This document shows positions 1 to 6,816 of a DNA stretch of 23,122 nucleotides, piece after piece. The stretch comes from CALZKI01 sp964567585 (GTDB lineage: Bacteria; Bacillota; Clostridia; Lachnospirales; Lachnospiraceae): assembly GCA_964567585.1 (NCBI GenBank), contig CAZMND010000028.1, positions 1 to 23,122 of the forward strand, in the 5' to 3' direction. The first letter of the stretch is position 1, and every line of letters begins with the position of its first letter. The position numbers were made by a program, and so were the translations under genes. The notes under the pieces were generated by a model. It had not been told where the DNA came from, ran no database searches, and was given only the letters and a program-made list of their open reading frames with translations.

Positions 1-74
1 GAGTGTAGCAGTAAAAGATAAATAGTTGGGTTAAAAAAGAATTATGGGGCAAAATAAAGAAGGGAGAAGGTAGT

Positions 75-1580
75 ATGGCACAGCTAGTAAAATTGTATCC
101 GAACACAGTGAAGGAACTTCGAAAAATCAATCCGGCGTTAATTAGTTACAACGTGGAAATGACAGAAGTTACAGGGGGAACATTCTGGAAGGCGTATACG
201 GATGAACAGATTGCAGGGACTGAGCAGGTTCCGCCACCGGATTTTAAACTTGGTCTGGCAGCTATGCACCAGTGGTATGATCCGATTGATACGACCAATC
301 CGCGTCTTATAAAACTGGCAAAAGCACTTGGACCGGTTTGGGTGCGTGTATCGGGAACGTGGGCAACCAAAACTTATTATGACTTTGAAGGTACGGGCGT
401 AGTTCCGGAAGGTTATCAGAATTGCCTATCTAAAGAACAGTGGATTAACCTTTTAAATTTTGTAAAAGAAATTGGCGGAAAATTGTTAGTCAGCTTTGCA
501 AACTGTGAAGGCCTACATTCTGCGGATGAGCCTTGGAATGAAAGTCAGGCTAATTTACTTTTTAAATTGAGCCAAGAGCAGGGAATTCCGATTGACGCGG
601 TAGAATTTACAAATGAACCCAATATGATGGAAGGAACAGGGTTCCCGAAAGGCTATACACCGGCTGATTTCCGCCGTGACCAGGACTTATTCCATAAATG
701 GGTTCGCGAGAACTATCCGGATGTAATAATCGTAGGACCTTGTACTTGTGATGCCGCTGCCTTAAAAGGCGACGATAAAGACAGTTCAGGCGGCGCAGGT
801 ATTGCAGATATTATTTCAAGTTGTACTACCGGAGAACTTATGGATGGTTGTACGGAAAAATTGGATATTTTCAGTTATCATTATTATAATGGTGTTTCAG
901 AGCGTATGGCGGCTTTGTGTCCACAGATGTATACGCCACCGGAAGGAGCAACGAGCGAAGAATATTTAGGTATGGCAGGAAAATGCGCCAAAGCGTTTGT
1001 TCCTTATCGTGACAAGTATTGTCCGGGCGCACAAATGTGGGTAACCGAGTCAGGTGATGCCGGTGCGGGCGGTCATACATGGGCATCTACCTATTTGGAA
1101 GTTATTCGTGAATTAAATGAATTCGGTGAGTTTGCAAAGGTTACAGATGGTGTGATTTTCCATAATACTTTGGCATCTTCCGATTACGGATATTTGAAAC
1201 ATGGAACATTTGACCCAAGACCAAGCTATTTTGCAGCACTTTTGTGGAATCAGCTTATGGGCGATGTGGTTTATGACTGTGGTGAAGAAATAAGAGAAGG
1301 CGCTCACGTGTTTGCACATTCCCGCAAGGATGGAAAAGAAGGCGTGGCTTACTTGGTAATCAACAATTCCAGAACAGACGCAACTACGGTTGAACTTCCA
1401 AAAGATGCAGTTCGTTACACTTTGGACGGCAATGGTAATATGCGTTCTCTTGTAATGTATTTGAACGGTAAACCACTCACATTAGGCGAGAGGGATGAAA
1501 TACCGGTTATGGAAGGTGTATCTGAAAAAGCCGGAACAGTGGAAGTAGCACCGGGAACTTGTGCGTTCTTTGTGCTCTAA
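75..1580 (+). CDS. GH79-like glycoside hydrolase (heparanase/beta-glucuronidase type), cytosolic
   Basis: A 501-residue protein with a retaining clan GH-A layout. The candidate acid/base Glu is E181 in the F-T-N-E-P-N motif. The candidate nucleophile is E325 in W-V-T-E-S-G, followed by a glycine-rich stretch. The segment after E325 (a T-F-D-P-x-P-S-Y-F-A-A-L-L-W-type run, then a beta-sandwich-like C-terminus) resembles the heparanase/GH79 family, which removes glucuronic acid or methylated glucuronic acid from glycans. I see no signal peptide or membrane segment, so it probably acts in the cytoplasm on imported oligosaccharides. The start ATG follows a purine-rich ribosome site at 61-70. No transporter or partner gene lies in the window, so the substrate is unknown. 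GH39 or GH30 are less likely alternatives. The fold and catalytic pair are fairly sure, the exact family less so. Confidence 0.72.
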   Translation: MAQLVKLYPNTVKELRKINPALISYNVEMTEVTGGTFWKAYTDEQIAGTEQVPPPDFKLGLAAMHQWYDPIDTTNPRLIKLAKALGPVWVRVSGTWATKTYYDFEGTGVVPEGYQNCLSKEQWINLLNFVKEIGGKLLVSFANCEGLHSADEPWNESQANLLFKLSQEQGIPIDAVEFTNEPNMMEGTGFPKGYTPADFRRDQDLFHKWVRENYPDVIIVGPCTCDAAALKGDDKDSSGGAGIADIISSCTTGELMDGCTEKLDIFSYHYYNGVSERMAALCPQMYTPPEGATSEEYLGMAGKCAKAFVPYRDKYCPGAQMWVTESGDAGAGGHTWASTYLEVIRELNEFGEFAKVTDGVIFHNTLASSDYGYLKHGTFDPRPSYFAALLWNQLMGDVVYDCGEEIREGAHVFAHSRKDGKEGVAYLVINNSRTDATTVELPKDAVRYTLDGNGNMRSLVMYLNGKPLTLGERDEIPVMEGVSEKAGTVEVAPGTCAFFVL

Positions 1581-1633
1581 ATGATTGACATTATAGATAA
1601 TGATTGACATTATAGATAATGATTGACATTATC
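1581..1633. repeat. Tandem 19-bp repeat, about 2.8 copies, forming overlapping metal-box-like dyads
   Basis: The unit ATGATTGACATTATAGATA occurs at 1581-1599 and 1600-1618, with a partial copy at 1619-1633. It starts directly after the GH79 stop codon. Read in another phase, the last copy gives GATAATGATTGACATTATC (1615-1633), a dyad with perfect 7-bp arms. By eye it matches the classical 19-bp Fur box at 16 of 19 positions. The copy at 1596-1614 is the same except for its last base. Each unit carries a consensus -35 hexamer TTGACA. Because mntP and a Mn2+ riboswitch follow, this is a plausible binding array for a metalloregulator (Fur or MntR type). That role is inferred. Confidence 0.7.
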
Positions 1634-1651
1634 TGGAAAAAGTGCTAAGTT
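1623..1651 (+). promoter_or_regulatory. Putative promoter of the riboswitch-mntP transcript
   Basis: A perfect -35 TTGACA (1623-1628) lies 17 bp before a weak -10 TAAGTT (1646-1651). The start would fall near 1658, just before the riboswitch P1 stem. The -35 sits in the middle of the last metal-box-like dyad, so a bound repressor would block it. The -10 is poor, so the exact start is uncertain. Confidence 0.45.
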
Positions 1652-1668
1652 ATTTCTAATGAAAATCC

Positions 1669-1751
1669 CATGAGGGAGTAGCAAGCGTGTAACGTAGCAA
1701 GTCAACATACTGACCTTTTGGTCTGGCTTGTTTTAAATTGCGAGACTCATG
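1669..1751 (+). promoter_or_regulatory. yybP-ykoY (Mn2+) riboswitch aptamer
   Basis: The two conserved blocks of this class are present: GGGAGTAG (1675-1682) just after the P1 5' strand, and GCGAGACTCATG (1740-1751) at the 3' side. P1 is formed by CATGAG (1669-1674) with CTCATG (1746-1751). The middle contains a hairpin-forming CTGACC/GGTCTGG region. The class senses Mn2+ and commonly precedes mntP-type exporters, which is exactly the gene downstream. A terminator follows at 1797-1832, so control is probably by transcription antitermination: Mn2+ binding would favour readthrough. Confidence 0.9.
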
Positions 1752-1796
1752 TATAGAAGTGAAACTATACGTGTAGTCTATATATTGATAGTAGAT

Positions 1797-1832
1797 ACCC
1801 AAGTATGGTTTTATGCTGTACTTGGGTTTTTT
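1797..1832 (+). terminator. Riboswitch expression-platform terminator
   Basis: A perfect 9-bp stem ACCCAAGTA (1797-1805) with TACTTGGGT (1819-1827), followed by a T run to 1832. It lies between the Mn2+ aptamer and the mntP start, as expected for a conditional terminator. Confidence 0.85.
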
Positions 1833-1875
1833 AATGTATAGATTATTGTTTGATACAGACTTGGAGGAACGAAGG

Positions 1876-2460
1876 ATGGAATGGAACGTATTATTTTTCT
1901 TTAACAGTGTATTATTGGGTGTGGGACTGGCGATGGACGCTTTCTCGGTATCACTTGCAAATGGTTTGAATGAACCGAAAATGAAGAAAAACAAAATGTG
2001 TGGAGTGGCAGGTGTATTTGCAATTTTTCAGGCGTTGATGCCTATGATTGGATGGATTTGTGTTCATACGGTTGTACAATATTTTCAGGCATTCGAAAAA
2101 TTTGTTCCATGGATTGCGCTAATATTGCTACTTTTTATTGGTGGAAAAATGCTGATGGAAGGTATTAAAAATAAAGGTGGAGAGGTGGAAAAACCGGAGG
2201 TTGGATTTGCGGCACTTTTGGTACAGGGCGTGGCAACTTCCATAGATGCTTTATCAGTTGGATTTACCATTGCGGACTATGGTTTGGTTATGGCAATCGT
2301 ATGTGCACTTATTATTGCAGTTGTGACATTTATCATATGTATGGCAGGTCTTTTTATTGGAAAGAAAGTGGGTACAAAACTTTCAGGTAAAGCTAACATT
2401 TTAGGCGGCGTGATTCTGATTTTTATCGGTATTGAAATTTTTGTGACGGGAGTATTTTAA
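1876..2460 (+). CDS. mntP: Manganese efflux pump MntP
   Basis: A 194-residue membrane protein of the MntP/YtaF (DUF204) family, which exports Mn2+ across the cytoplasmic membrane. Two internal repeats carry the family's acidic motifs: M-D-A-F-S-V near residue 21 and S-I-D-A-L-S-V-G-F near residue 124, the conserved aspartates of the metal path. About six hydrophobic segments are visible. I chose the ATG at 1876 because GGAGG (1863-1867) sits 8 bp upstream and the protein then begins as other MntP proteins do. An in-frame ATG at 1813 lies in the loop of the riboswitch terminator and cannot be the start. The gene stands alone behind its Mn2+ riboswitch, so it is a single-gene homeostasis unit. 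Call is firm. Confidence 0.93.
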   Translation: MEWNVLFFFNSVLLGVGLAMDAFSVSLANGLNEPKMKKNKMCGVAGVFAIFQALMPMIGWICVHTVVQYFQAFEKFVPWIALILLLFIGGKMLMEGIKNKGGEVEKPEVGFAALLVQGVATSIDALSVGFTIADYGLVMAIVCALIIAVVTFIICMAGLFIGKKVGTKLSGKANILGGVILIFIGIEIFVTGVF

Positions 2461-2503
2461 GTGGAAAAGTGCTAATTTTTTTAAAATTAAAAGTAAGAAA
2501 AAC

Positions 2504-2532
2504 TTGATGTATAAATGTGTATATGTTAAAAT
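2504..2532 (+). promoter_or_regulatory. Putative promoter of the HTH/BRO operon
   Basis: TTGATG (2504-2509), a 17-bp spacer, then TAAAAT (2527-2532). Transcription would begin near 2539, inside the left arm of the 2531-2562 hairpin. Good spacing but imperfect boxes. Confidence 0.5.
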
Positions 2533-2562
2533 GAAACCACTCAATGAGTGGTTTCATTTTTT
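2531..2562 (+). terminator. Perfect 12-bp hairpin with T run: mntP terminator and/or operator
   Basis: ATGAAACCACTC (2531-2542) pairs with GAGTGGTTTCAT (2546-2557) around a 3-nt loop and is followed by six T. It is the first good terminator after mntP. It also overlaps the predicted start of the next transcript and ends 13 bp before the HTH start codon, so it could double as an insulator or as the HTH protein's own operator. The terminator role is well supported; the operator role is a guess. Confidence 0.75.
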
Positions 2563-2575
2563 AAGAGGTGTAGTT

Positions 2576-2830
2576 ATGGGAGATAAGAAGGAAGAATTAA
2601 AAGCGCAGATAGATACGATGAAGAGATTACGTAAAGAGATAGGTATGAATCGTAGAGAATTTTCAGAGTATATGGATATACCGCTTCGGACATTGGAAGA
2701 ATGGGAAGCAGGAAGACGTAAAATGCCGGATTATGTATTAAGATTGATTGCTTATCAAATCAAAATGGAACGGTTTTTGGATGAGAAGGGAATAAATTTT
2801 ACAGGGGAGGATTCATATGGAGAAAATTAA
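2576..2830 (+). CDS. Small helix-turn-helix DNA-binding protein
   Basis: An 84-residue protein. After a charged N-terminal helix it has an XRE/HigA-like helix-turn-helix (about residues 22-48: R-R-E-F-S-E-Y, then P-L-R-T-L-E-E-W-E, then G-R-R-K-M-P), and it ends acidic. I chose the ATG at 2576 with AGAGGTG (2563-2569) upstream; an earlier in-frame start would lie across the promoter and hairpin. It overlaps the following BRO-N gene by 14 bp, so the two are translationally coupled. It is probably a small repressor controlling this pair through the palindrome at 2531-2557. It could also be an antitoxin-like partner, but no recognisable toxin is adjacent. The HTH is clear; the role is inferred. 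Confidence 0.78.
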   Translation: MGDKKEELKAQIDTMKRLRKEIGMNRREFSEYMDIPLRTLEEWEAGRRKMPDYVLRLIAYQIKMERFLDEKGINFTGEDSYGEN

Positions 2831-3710
2831 TATTGAACAGTTACAATTGTTTGAGGAGCAGCCGATTAGAGCCGTATGGGATGAAGAGAATGAAGAATGG
2901 TATTTTTCGGTAGTGGATGTTGTAGGAGCGTTGACGGAACAAGTAGATTATGACGGAGCCAGAAATTATTGGAAAGTAACTAAGAAAAGAATACAAGAAG
3001 AAGGAATTCAGTTGGTTACAAATTGTAACCAACTGAAAATGAAGTCTCCAAAAGATGGAAAAAGGTATAGTACTGACGTAGCAAATACAGAACAATTATT
3101 ACGTATTATTCAGTCGATTCCATCAAAAAAAGCAGAACCTTTCAAACTATGGCTGGCACAGGTGGGAAGAAAACGCATTGAAGAGACAATTGATCCTGAA
3201 TTAATTGCAGAAAGATTAGTTGCTACCTATGAAAGAAAAGGCTATACAAGAGAATGGATCAATCAGCGTTTACAAGCAATCAGTGCGAGGAAATAATTGA
3301 CAGATGAATGGAAAGATAGGGGAATCAAAGCTCAAAGTGAATACGCTATTTTGACAGATGAACTTACCAAAGCGTGGAGTGGAATGACAACAAGGCAGTA
3401 TAAAACACATAAGGGATTGAAAAAAGAGAGTCTTCGCGATAATATGAGTACGACAGAACTTGTTTTGAATATGCTTGCTGAAACTGCGACTAAGGATATA
3501 TCTAAAAGCATAAATCCAAGTGGTTTAGAGGAAAGCAAAGAGGTTGCAAAGCAAGGTGGAGAAGTTGTAGCAGTAGCAAGACAAGCATTGGAAAAACGTA
3601 CCGGCAAATCAGTAATTACAACTCAAAATGCAACACAGTTGAATCATGTTGTTAACGCAATGATTGAAGCGAGTGTAAATGCTAGTGAAAAACAGGAGAG
3701 TGTAGGATGA
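2817..3710 (+). pseudogene. BRO-N / DinD-like antirepressor-type gene split by one in-frame stop
   Basis: Two open segments in the same frame, 2817-3296 (159 codons) and 3297-3710 (138 codons including the stop), are separated only by TAA at 3294-3296. The first has the BRO-N fold seen in phage antirepressors (P-I-R-A-V-W, W-Y-F-S-V-V-D-V-V near residues 16-38) and ends I-S-A-R-K. The second starts T-D-E-W-K-D-R-G and contains K-A-W-S-G-M-T and L-K-K-E-S-L-R-D-N-M, as in the C-terminal part of longer BRO-N/DinD-type proteins. From memory, family members read R-K-E-L-T-D-E-W at this point, so GAA to TAA is the simplest explanation. The downstream half could only start at the TTG at 3297, with no clear ribosome site. 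The split gene is probably inactive or yields a lone BRO-N domain. The upstream start has GGGGAGG at 2804-2810. Confidence 0.8.
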
Positions 3711-4234
3711 TTATTTTAATATCAGGTGCCTCGCACACGGGTAAGACGGTGCTGGCACAAAAACTGCTGGAAAAATATAAATATCCGTCCCTTTCCATTG
3801 ACCATCTGAAAATGGGACTTATTCGTAGTAAAAATACGCATTTGTCTCCTATAAGCTCTGAGGAAGAATTGACGGGGTATTTATGGCCGATTGTCAGGGA
3901 GATGATTAAAACTGCTATTGAAAATAAGCAGAACCTGGTGGTGGAGGGTTGTTACATACCGTTTGACTGGGAAAAGTCTTTTGACGAAGATTATCTTAGT
4001 CAAATCAAGTATTATTGTCTTGTGTTGAGTGAAAAATATATTAAAAATCATTATGAGGATATTATGGCACATGCCAATGACGTGGAAAATCGTTTGGATG
4101 ATTCGCATTGTACCAAGGAATATCTGATGCGTGAGAATGAACAGATGCTTGTAGCGTGTAAGAAATATGGTTTGACATACATCTTAATTGATGATAAATA
4201 CGAGGCAGATATTAGGTTAGAAAATGAAAACTGA
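3707..4234 (+). CDS. P-loop nucleotide kinase-like ATP-binding protein
   Basis: A 175-residue cytoplasmic protein starting with beta-1 and a Walker A loop, G-A-S-H-T-G-K-T (residues 7-14), as in small nucleotide or metabolite kinases. An acidic E-G-C-Y segment near residue 80 fits the second strand of the fold, and a lid-like charged region follows. It resembles adenylate-kinase-like or 2-phosphoglycerate-kinase-like proteins of Clostridia, but the substrate is not evident. Its ATG overlaps the stop of the BRO segment (ATGA at 3707-3710) with AGGAGA just upstream. Its 3' end overlaps the decayed methyltransferase by 11 bp, so these were once one operon. The gene looks full length and intact, unlike both neighbours. 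Confidence 0.7.
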   Translation: MIILISGASHTGKTVLAQKLLEKYKYPSLSIDHLKMGLIRSKNTHLSPISSEEELTGYLWPIVREMIKTAIENKQNLVVEGCYIPFDWEKSFDEDYLSQIKYYCLVLSEKYIKNHYEDIMAHANDVENRLDDSHCTKEYLMRENEQMLVACKKYGLTYILIDDKYEADIRLENEN

Positions 4235-4581
4235 TTTTGAATGGGATAAAAAACTAAATATCAATACAGTGGGGAGAGATGCCACACTGGAAGATGCAAA
4301 TCATTATCCTTATGAAACAACGCCTTATTCCGTTTTGGAAAGGCTGGTTGAAAGTGAATATGTAGCGCGTGATAATAGTGCGGTCGGTTATTAGTAAAAT
4401 CAGAATGTCATATTATGAGAATCAAAGAGCAATGAAATTATTCTTTTATTATCCGAGTGATGAGTATGTATCGTATCTGATGACGGTATCGGAACTTTGC
4501 TTTGCGGATGAAATTGATTGTCAGGATTTGTTTGAAGGGCAAAATGAGAGAGAAAAAGTTTTGATTTTTGAGATGGGATAA
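4224..4581 (+). pseudogene. SAM-dependent methyltransferase remnant with internal deletion
   Basis: The 5' part (4224-4394, 56 codons) reads as the N-terminus of a clostridial class I methyltransferase: F-E-W-D-K-K-L, then P-Y-E-T-T-P-Y-S-V-L-E-R-L. It stops just where the glycine-rich SAM loop (D-Y-G-C-G-K-G-R in relatives, from memory) should come. The 3' part, in another frame from about 4390, contains S-Y-Y-E-N, F-F-Y-Y-P-S-D-E-Y and D-E-I-D-C-Q-D-L-F-E-G, the usual C-terminus. The whole SAM-binding core, roughly 90-100 residues, is missing and the frame is shifted at the junction (about 4378-4392). The 3' fragment alone (4369-4581) is therefore not a separate gene. Function is certainly lost if this reading is right. 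Confidence 0.75.
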
Positions 4582-4606
4582 TAAGAATAGAAAAAGGAGA
4601 AAAAAG

Positions 4607-5020
4607 ATGGGTTTATTTGATAAATTAAAGAAAAATACACAGGCAAAAGAAGAACGATTATCATATGAACAGTTTGCAAAGTGGTTGGATGGTTTTATGG
4701 ATCATGGTTTTGAAGAAGTTGTTGCTCTGAATTTTAATTTGTATGAAGATGGCGATGCTAAATGGTCTGTTGAATTGGTTGGAACAGCAAGTTTTGACGA
4801 GGATGATGATGACTGGGCTTGTGATGAGTTTTTCAGTAATCGCGAGACTCCTCTGGTTTGGAAGGAAAGCGCAGATTGGGAAATGATTTTAAGTGAAGTG
4901 AAAGAACATATTTGTACATATTTAGAGCGTGGAGAATATAGTGACCTGATGAAGGAAAATCAAGCAGTTGCAGTAGGATTTGTAGATGGTGACTTGGAAA
5001 TTGTGTACAGAGGTAAGTAA
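4607..5020 (+). CDS. Small acidic protein, putative immunity-type
   Basis: A 137-residue soluble acidic protein. It starts M-G-L-F-D-K-L-K-K, a leader shared with the DUF2185 protein two genes downstream, then a helical part and a D/E-rich stretch (E-D-D-D-D-D-W-A-C-D-E-F near residues 65-76). I know no firm family. Size, acidity and neighbourhood resemble orphan immunity proteins of contact-dependent or polymorphic toxin systems. The ATG at 4607 is chosen over an upstream in-frame start at 4568 because AAAGGAG (4594-4600) precedes it and 4568 lies in the methyltransferase remnant. The next gene follows after 2 bp. Existence of the gene is well supported; the role is an inference from context. 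Confidence 0.62.
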   Translation: MGLFDKLKKNTQAKEERLSYEQFAKWLDGFMDHGFEEVVALNFNLYEDGDAKWSVELVGTASFDEDDDDWACDEFFSNRETPLVWKESADWEMILSEVKEHICTYLERGEYSDLMKENQAVAVGFVDGDLEIVYRGK

Positions 5021-5022
5021 TT

Positions 5023-5439
5023 ATGATACATGATGAAATCCTTAATTTGGCACTTGAAAAATGTATTTCGATATTTGAAGAAAACAAAAAGGGAACACAA
5101 CCATTAGATGTGGATGTATATGGGAAATTTCCGGAATATGCACTTTTTTATTACAGGGAAGTGATACCAGGAAAGACAAGGCTCTCTAACAAAGATAATA
5201 TACTTCAAGCATGGGAGTATTCAGAGAAAAAATTGAAAGAAACCTCAAATATGGATATCGAGGTAAATAAAAGCGGAATGTATTATGATGTGGCAAAATT
5301 TCATTTTGAAATTGAAAGCGAGAAAGTCAAAATCCAGTATGTGTTTGGGCCACGTTTCGGTCGGTGTATCGAATATAGTATAAAAAAAGACAATGGAAAG
5401 ATATCCATTGTGGATGAAAAGGTGATTTGGGTCAGTTGA
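5023..5439 (+). CDS. Hypothetical small protein in the immunity-type cluster
   Basis: A 138-residue soluble protein with no motif I recognise. A helical first third is followed by alternating strands with basic and aromatic residues, and the end is strand-rich (F-G-P-R-F-G-R near residues 107-113, then V-W-V-S at the C-terminus). That pattern could fit an NTF2-like or similar small alpha+beta immunity fold, but this is only a guess. It starts 2 bp after the preceding gene with GAGG upstream. It ends 18 bp before the next gene, so all three are likely co-transcribed. Codon use and base composition look like those of its neighbours. Confidence 0.5.
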   Translation: MIHDEILNLALEKCISIFEENKKGTQPLDVDVYGKFPEYALFYYREVIPGKTRLSNKDNILQAWEYSEKKLKETSNMDIEVNKSGMYYDVAKFHFEIESEKVKIQYVFGPRFGRCIEYSIKKDNGKISIVDEKVIWVS

Positions 5440-5457
5440 AGCAGAAGGAGATCGTTG

Positions 5458-5877
5458 ATGGGTTTATTCGATAAATTAAATAAGAAAAAAGATAAAGAAA
5501 ATGAATATATTAAAATTGATGTGAAACCTTTACTGGATTGGAACGAAAATGAGGGATGCATTGCGTCGGATATGATAACAAAAGAAGGCTGGAAAGTCGG
5601 ATATATGTGTAGAGGCGAAGCACTGCCTAATTATCCGGATAGTGGATGGCGTTTTTTCAAAGGTGATGAAGATGATGCGTATTCGAATGATGTCAGTAAA
5701 CATCATGTTTTTGCACTTAATACGATATGCAACTACGATCCGGATATTATTCCTTATTTGAATGCACCTATTGGTTCTGCATTTATCAGAGTTTCCGAAA
5801 ATCAATTTGAGCCTGATGATGGGGAAAAACCAATATTTATGATGAAACAGAATAGGGATGATATGGAGGAACTCTAA
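5458..5877 (+). CDS. DUF2185 (Imm33-like) immunity protein
   Basis: A 139-residue protein. After the leader M-G-L-F-D-K-L-N-K it carries the DUF2185 signature: C-I-A-S-D-M-I near residue 37, G-Y-M-x-R, then S-G-W-R-F-F-K-G-D-E-D-D (about residues 62-73). Further on are L-N-T-I-C-N-Y-D-P-D-I-I-P-Y-L and P-I-G-S-A-F-I-R. The family is listed among immunity proteins (Imm33) that neutralise polymorphic toxins, though many copies are orphans, as here. The ATG at 5458 is used because AGAAGGAG (5443-5450) lies 7 bp upstream. The epimerase gene begins 2 bp after its stop. No toxin gene is visible in the window. Confidence 0.8.
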   Translation: MGLFDKLNKKKDKENEYIKIDVKPLLDWNENEGCIASDMITKEGWKVGYMCRGEALPNYPDSGWRFFKGDEDDAYSNDVSKHHVFALNTICNYDPDIIPYLNAPIGSAFIRVSENQFEPDDGEKPIFMMKQNRDDMEEL

Positions 5878-5879
5878 GT

Positions 5880-6782
5880 ATGAAAAAAATACTCGTAACG
5901 GGCGGAACCGTGTTTGTCAGTAAATATGTGGCGGAATATTTTGTGAAAAAAGGTTTTGATGTATACGTTTTAAACCGTAACAGTCACAAGCAGTGCGAAG
6001 GCGTGACACTGATTGAAGCAGATAGAAACCATGTAGGCAATGTTTTGAAAGGGTATCACTTTGATGCGGTTTTGGATATCAATGCTTACACGGCAGAAGA
6101 GGTTGAAGGACTTTTAGATGCACTGGATAGTTTTGATGATTATGTGCTTATTAGTTCCAGTGCGGTTTATCCTGAATATGAAAAACAACCATTCACAGAA
6201 GAAACTTCTGTGGGCGAAAATAAATTCTGGGGCAGTTATGGAACCGATAAAATTGCTGCGGAAGAGGTACTTGTAAAAAGAGCGTCAAATGCGTACATAA
6301 TTCGTCCGCCATATTTATACGGACCGATGAACAATGTATATAGGGAAGCCTTTGTATTTGATTGTGCGATGGCAGAACGCAAGTTTTATTTGCCTCAGGA
6401 TGGTCAGATGAAATTGCATTTTTTTCATGTGAAGGATTTATGCAGGGTGATTGAGGCAATTTTGGATAAAAAGCCGGAAAATCATATTTTCAATGTGGGA
6501 AATAAAGATGCAGTTACAATCAGAGACTGGGTGAGCTTATGTTATGCGGCAGCAGGAAAAGAAACCGGGTTTGTAGAGGTACATAACGATATTAACTGGA
6601 GAAGTTATTTTAGTTTTTCGCAGTATGAGTATTATTTGGATACGACACAACAGGATGAATTGATAGATGCGACTGTGGATTTGAAAGAAGGGCTTAAAGA
6701 GGCTTTTGACTGGTACAAAGACAATCAGGACAAGGTGAATAAAAGACCGTATTTTGAATATATAGATGAACACTTGGCGTAG
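5880..6782 (+). CDS. NAD-dependent epimerase/dehydratase (extended SDR)
   Basis: A 300-residue cytoplasmic extended short-chain dehydrogenase. The nucleotide-binding loop is T-G-G-T-V-F-V-S at residues 7-14, with Ser where the last glycine usually is, a variant I associate with a clostridial subgroup. The catalytic serines are S-S-S at 92-94, and the Y-x-x-x-K pair is Y120/K124. The substrate-side half includes R-P-P-Y-L-Y-G-P. Such enzymes act on nucleotide sugars or related hydroxy substrates; the substrate here is not predictable. It follows the DUF2185 gene by 2 bp and precedes a thioesterase by 34 bp, but no sugar-nucleotide pathway is nearby. The fold call is firm. Confidence 0.87.
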   Translation: MKKILVTGGTVFVSKYVAEYFVKKGFDVYVLNRNSHKQCEGVTLIEADRNHVGNVLKGYHFDAVLDINAYTAEEVEGLLDALDSFDDYVLISSSAVYPEYEKQPFTEETSVGENKFWGSYGTDKIAAEEVLVKRASNAYIIRPPYLYGPMNNVYREAFVFDCAMAERKFYLPQDGQMKLHFFHVKDLCRVIEAILDKKPENHIFNVGNKDAVTIRDWVSLCYAAAGKETGFVEVHNDINWRSYFSFSQYEYYLDTTQQDELIDATVDLKEGLKEAFDWYKDNQDKVNKRPYFEYIDEHLA

Positions 6783-6816
6783 ATGCGGCAAGTGAAAAGA
6801 CAAGGAGAAATGATAA

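Noticed and set aside
1581..1633. CRISPR-like or phage attachment repeat
   Set aside because: The 19-bp units are directly adjacent with no spacers and there are no cas or integrase genes. A promoter/operator role fits better.
1813..1875. Upstream in-frame start for mntP
   Set aside because: The ATG lies in the loop of the riboswitch terminator with no ribosome site. The ATG at 1876 has GGAGG and matches the family N-terminus.
2576..3710. HTH plus BRO-N pair as a complete toxin-antitoxin system
   Set aside because: The BRO/DinD-like proteins are antirepressor-type and the gene is broken; no toxin signature was seen.
4369..4581. A separate small gene
   Set aside because: Its content is the C-terminal end of the methyltransferase whose N-terminus lies at 4224-4394; it has no ribosome site.
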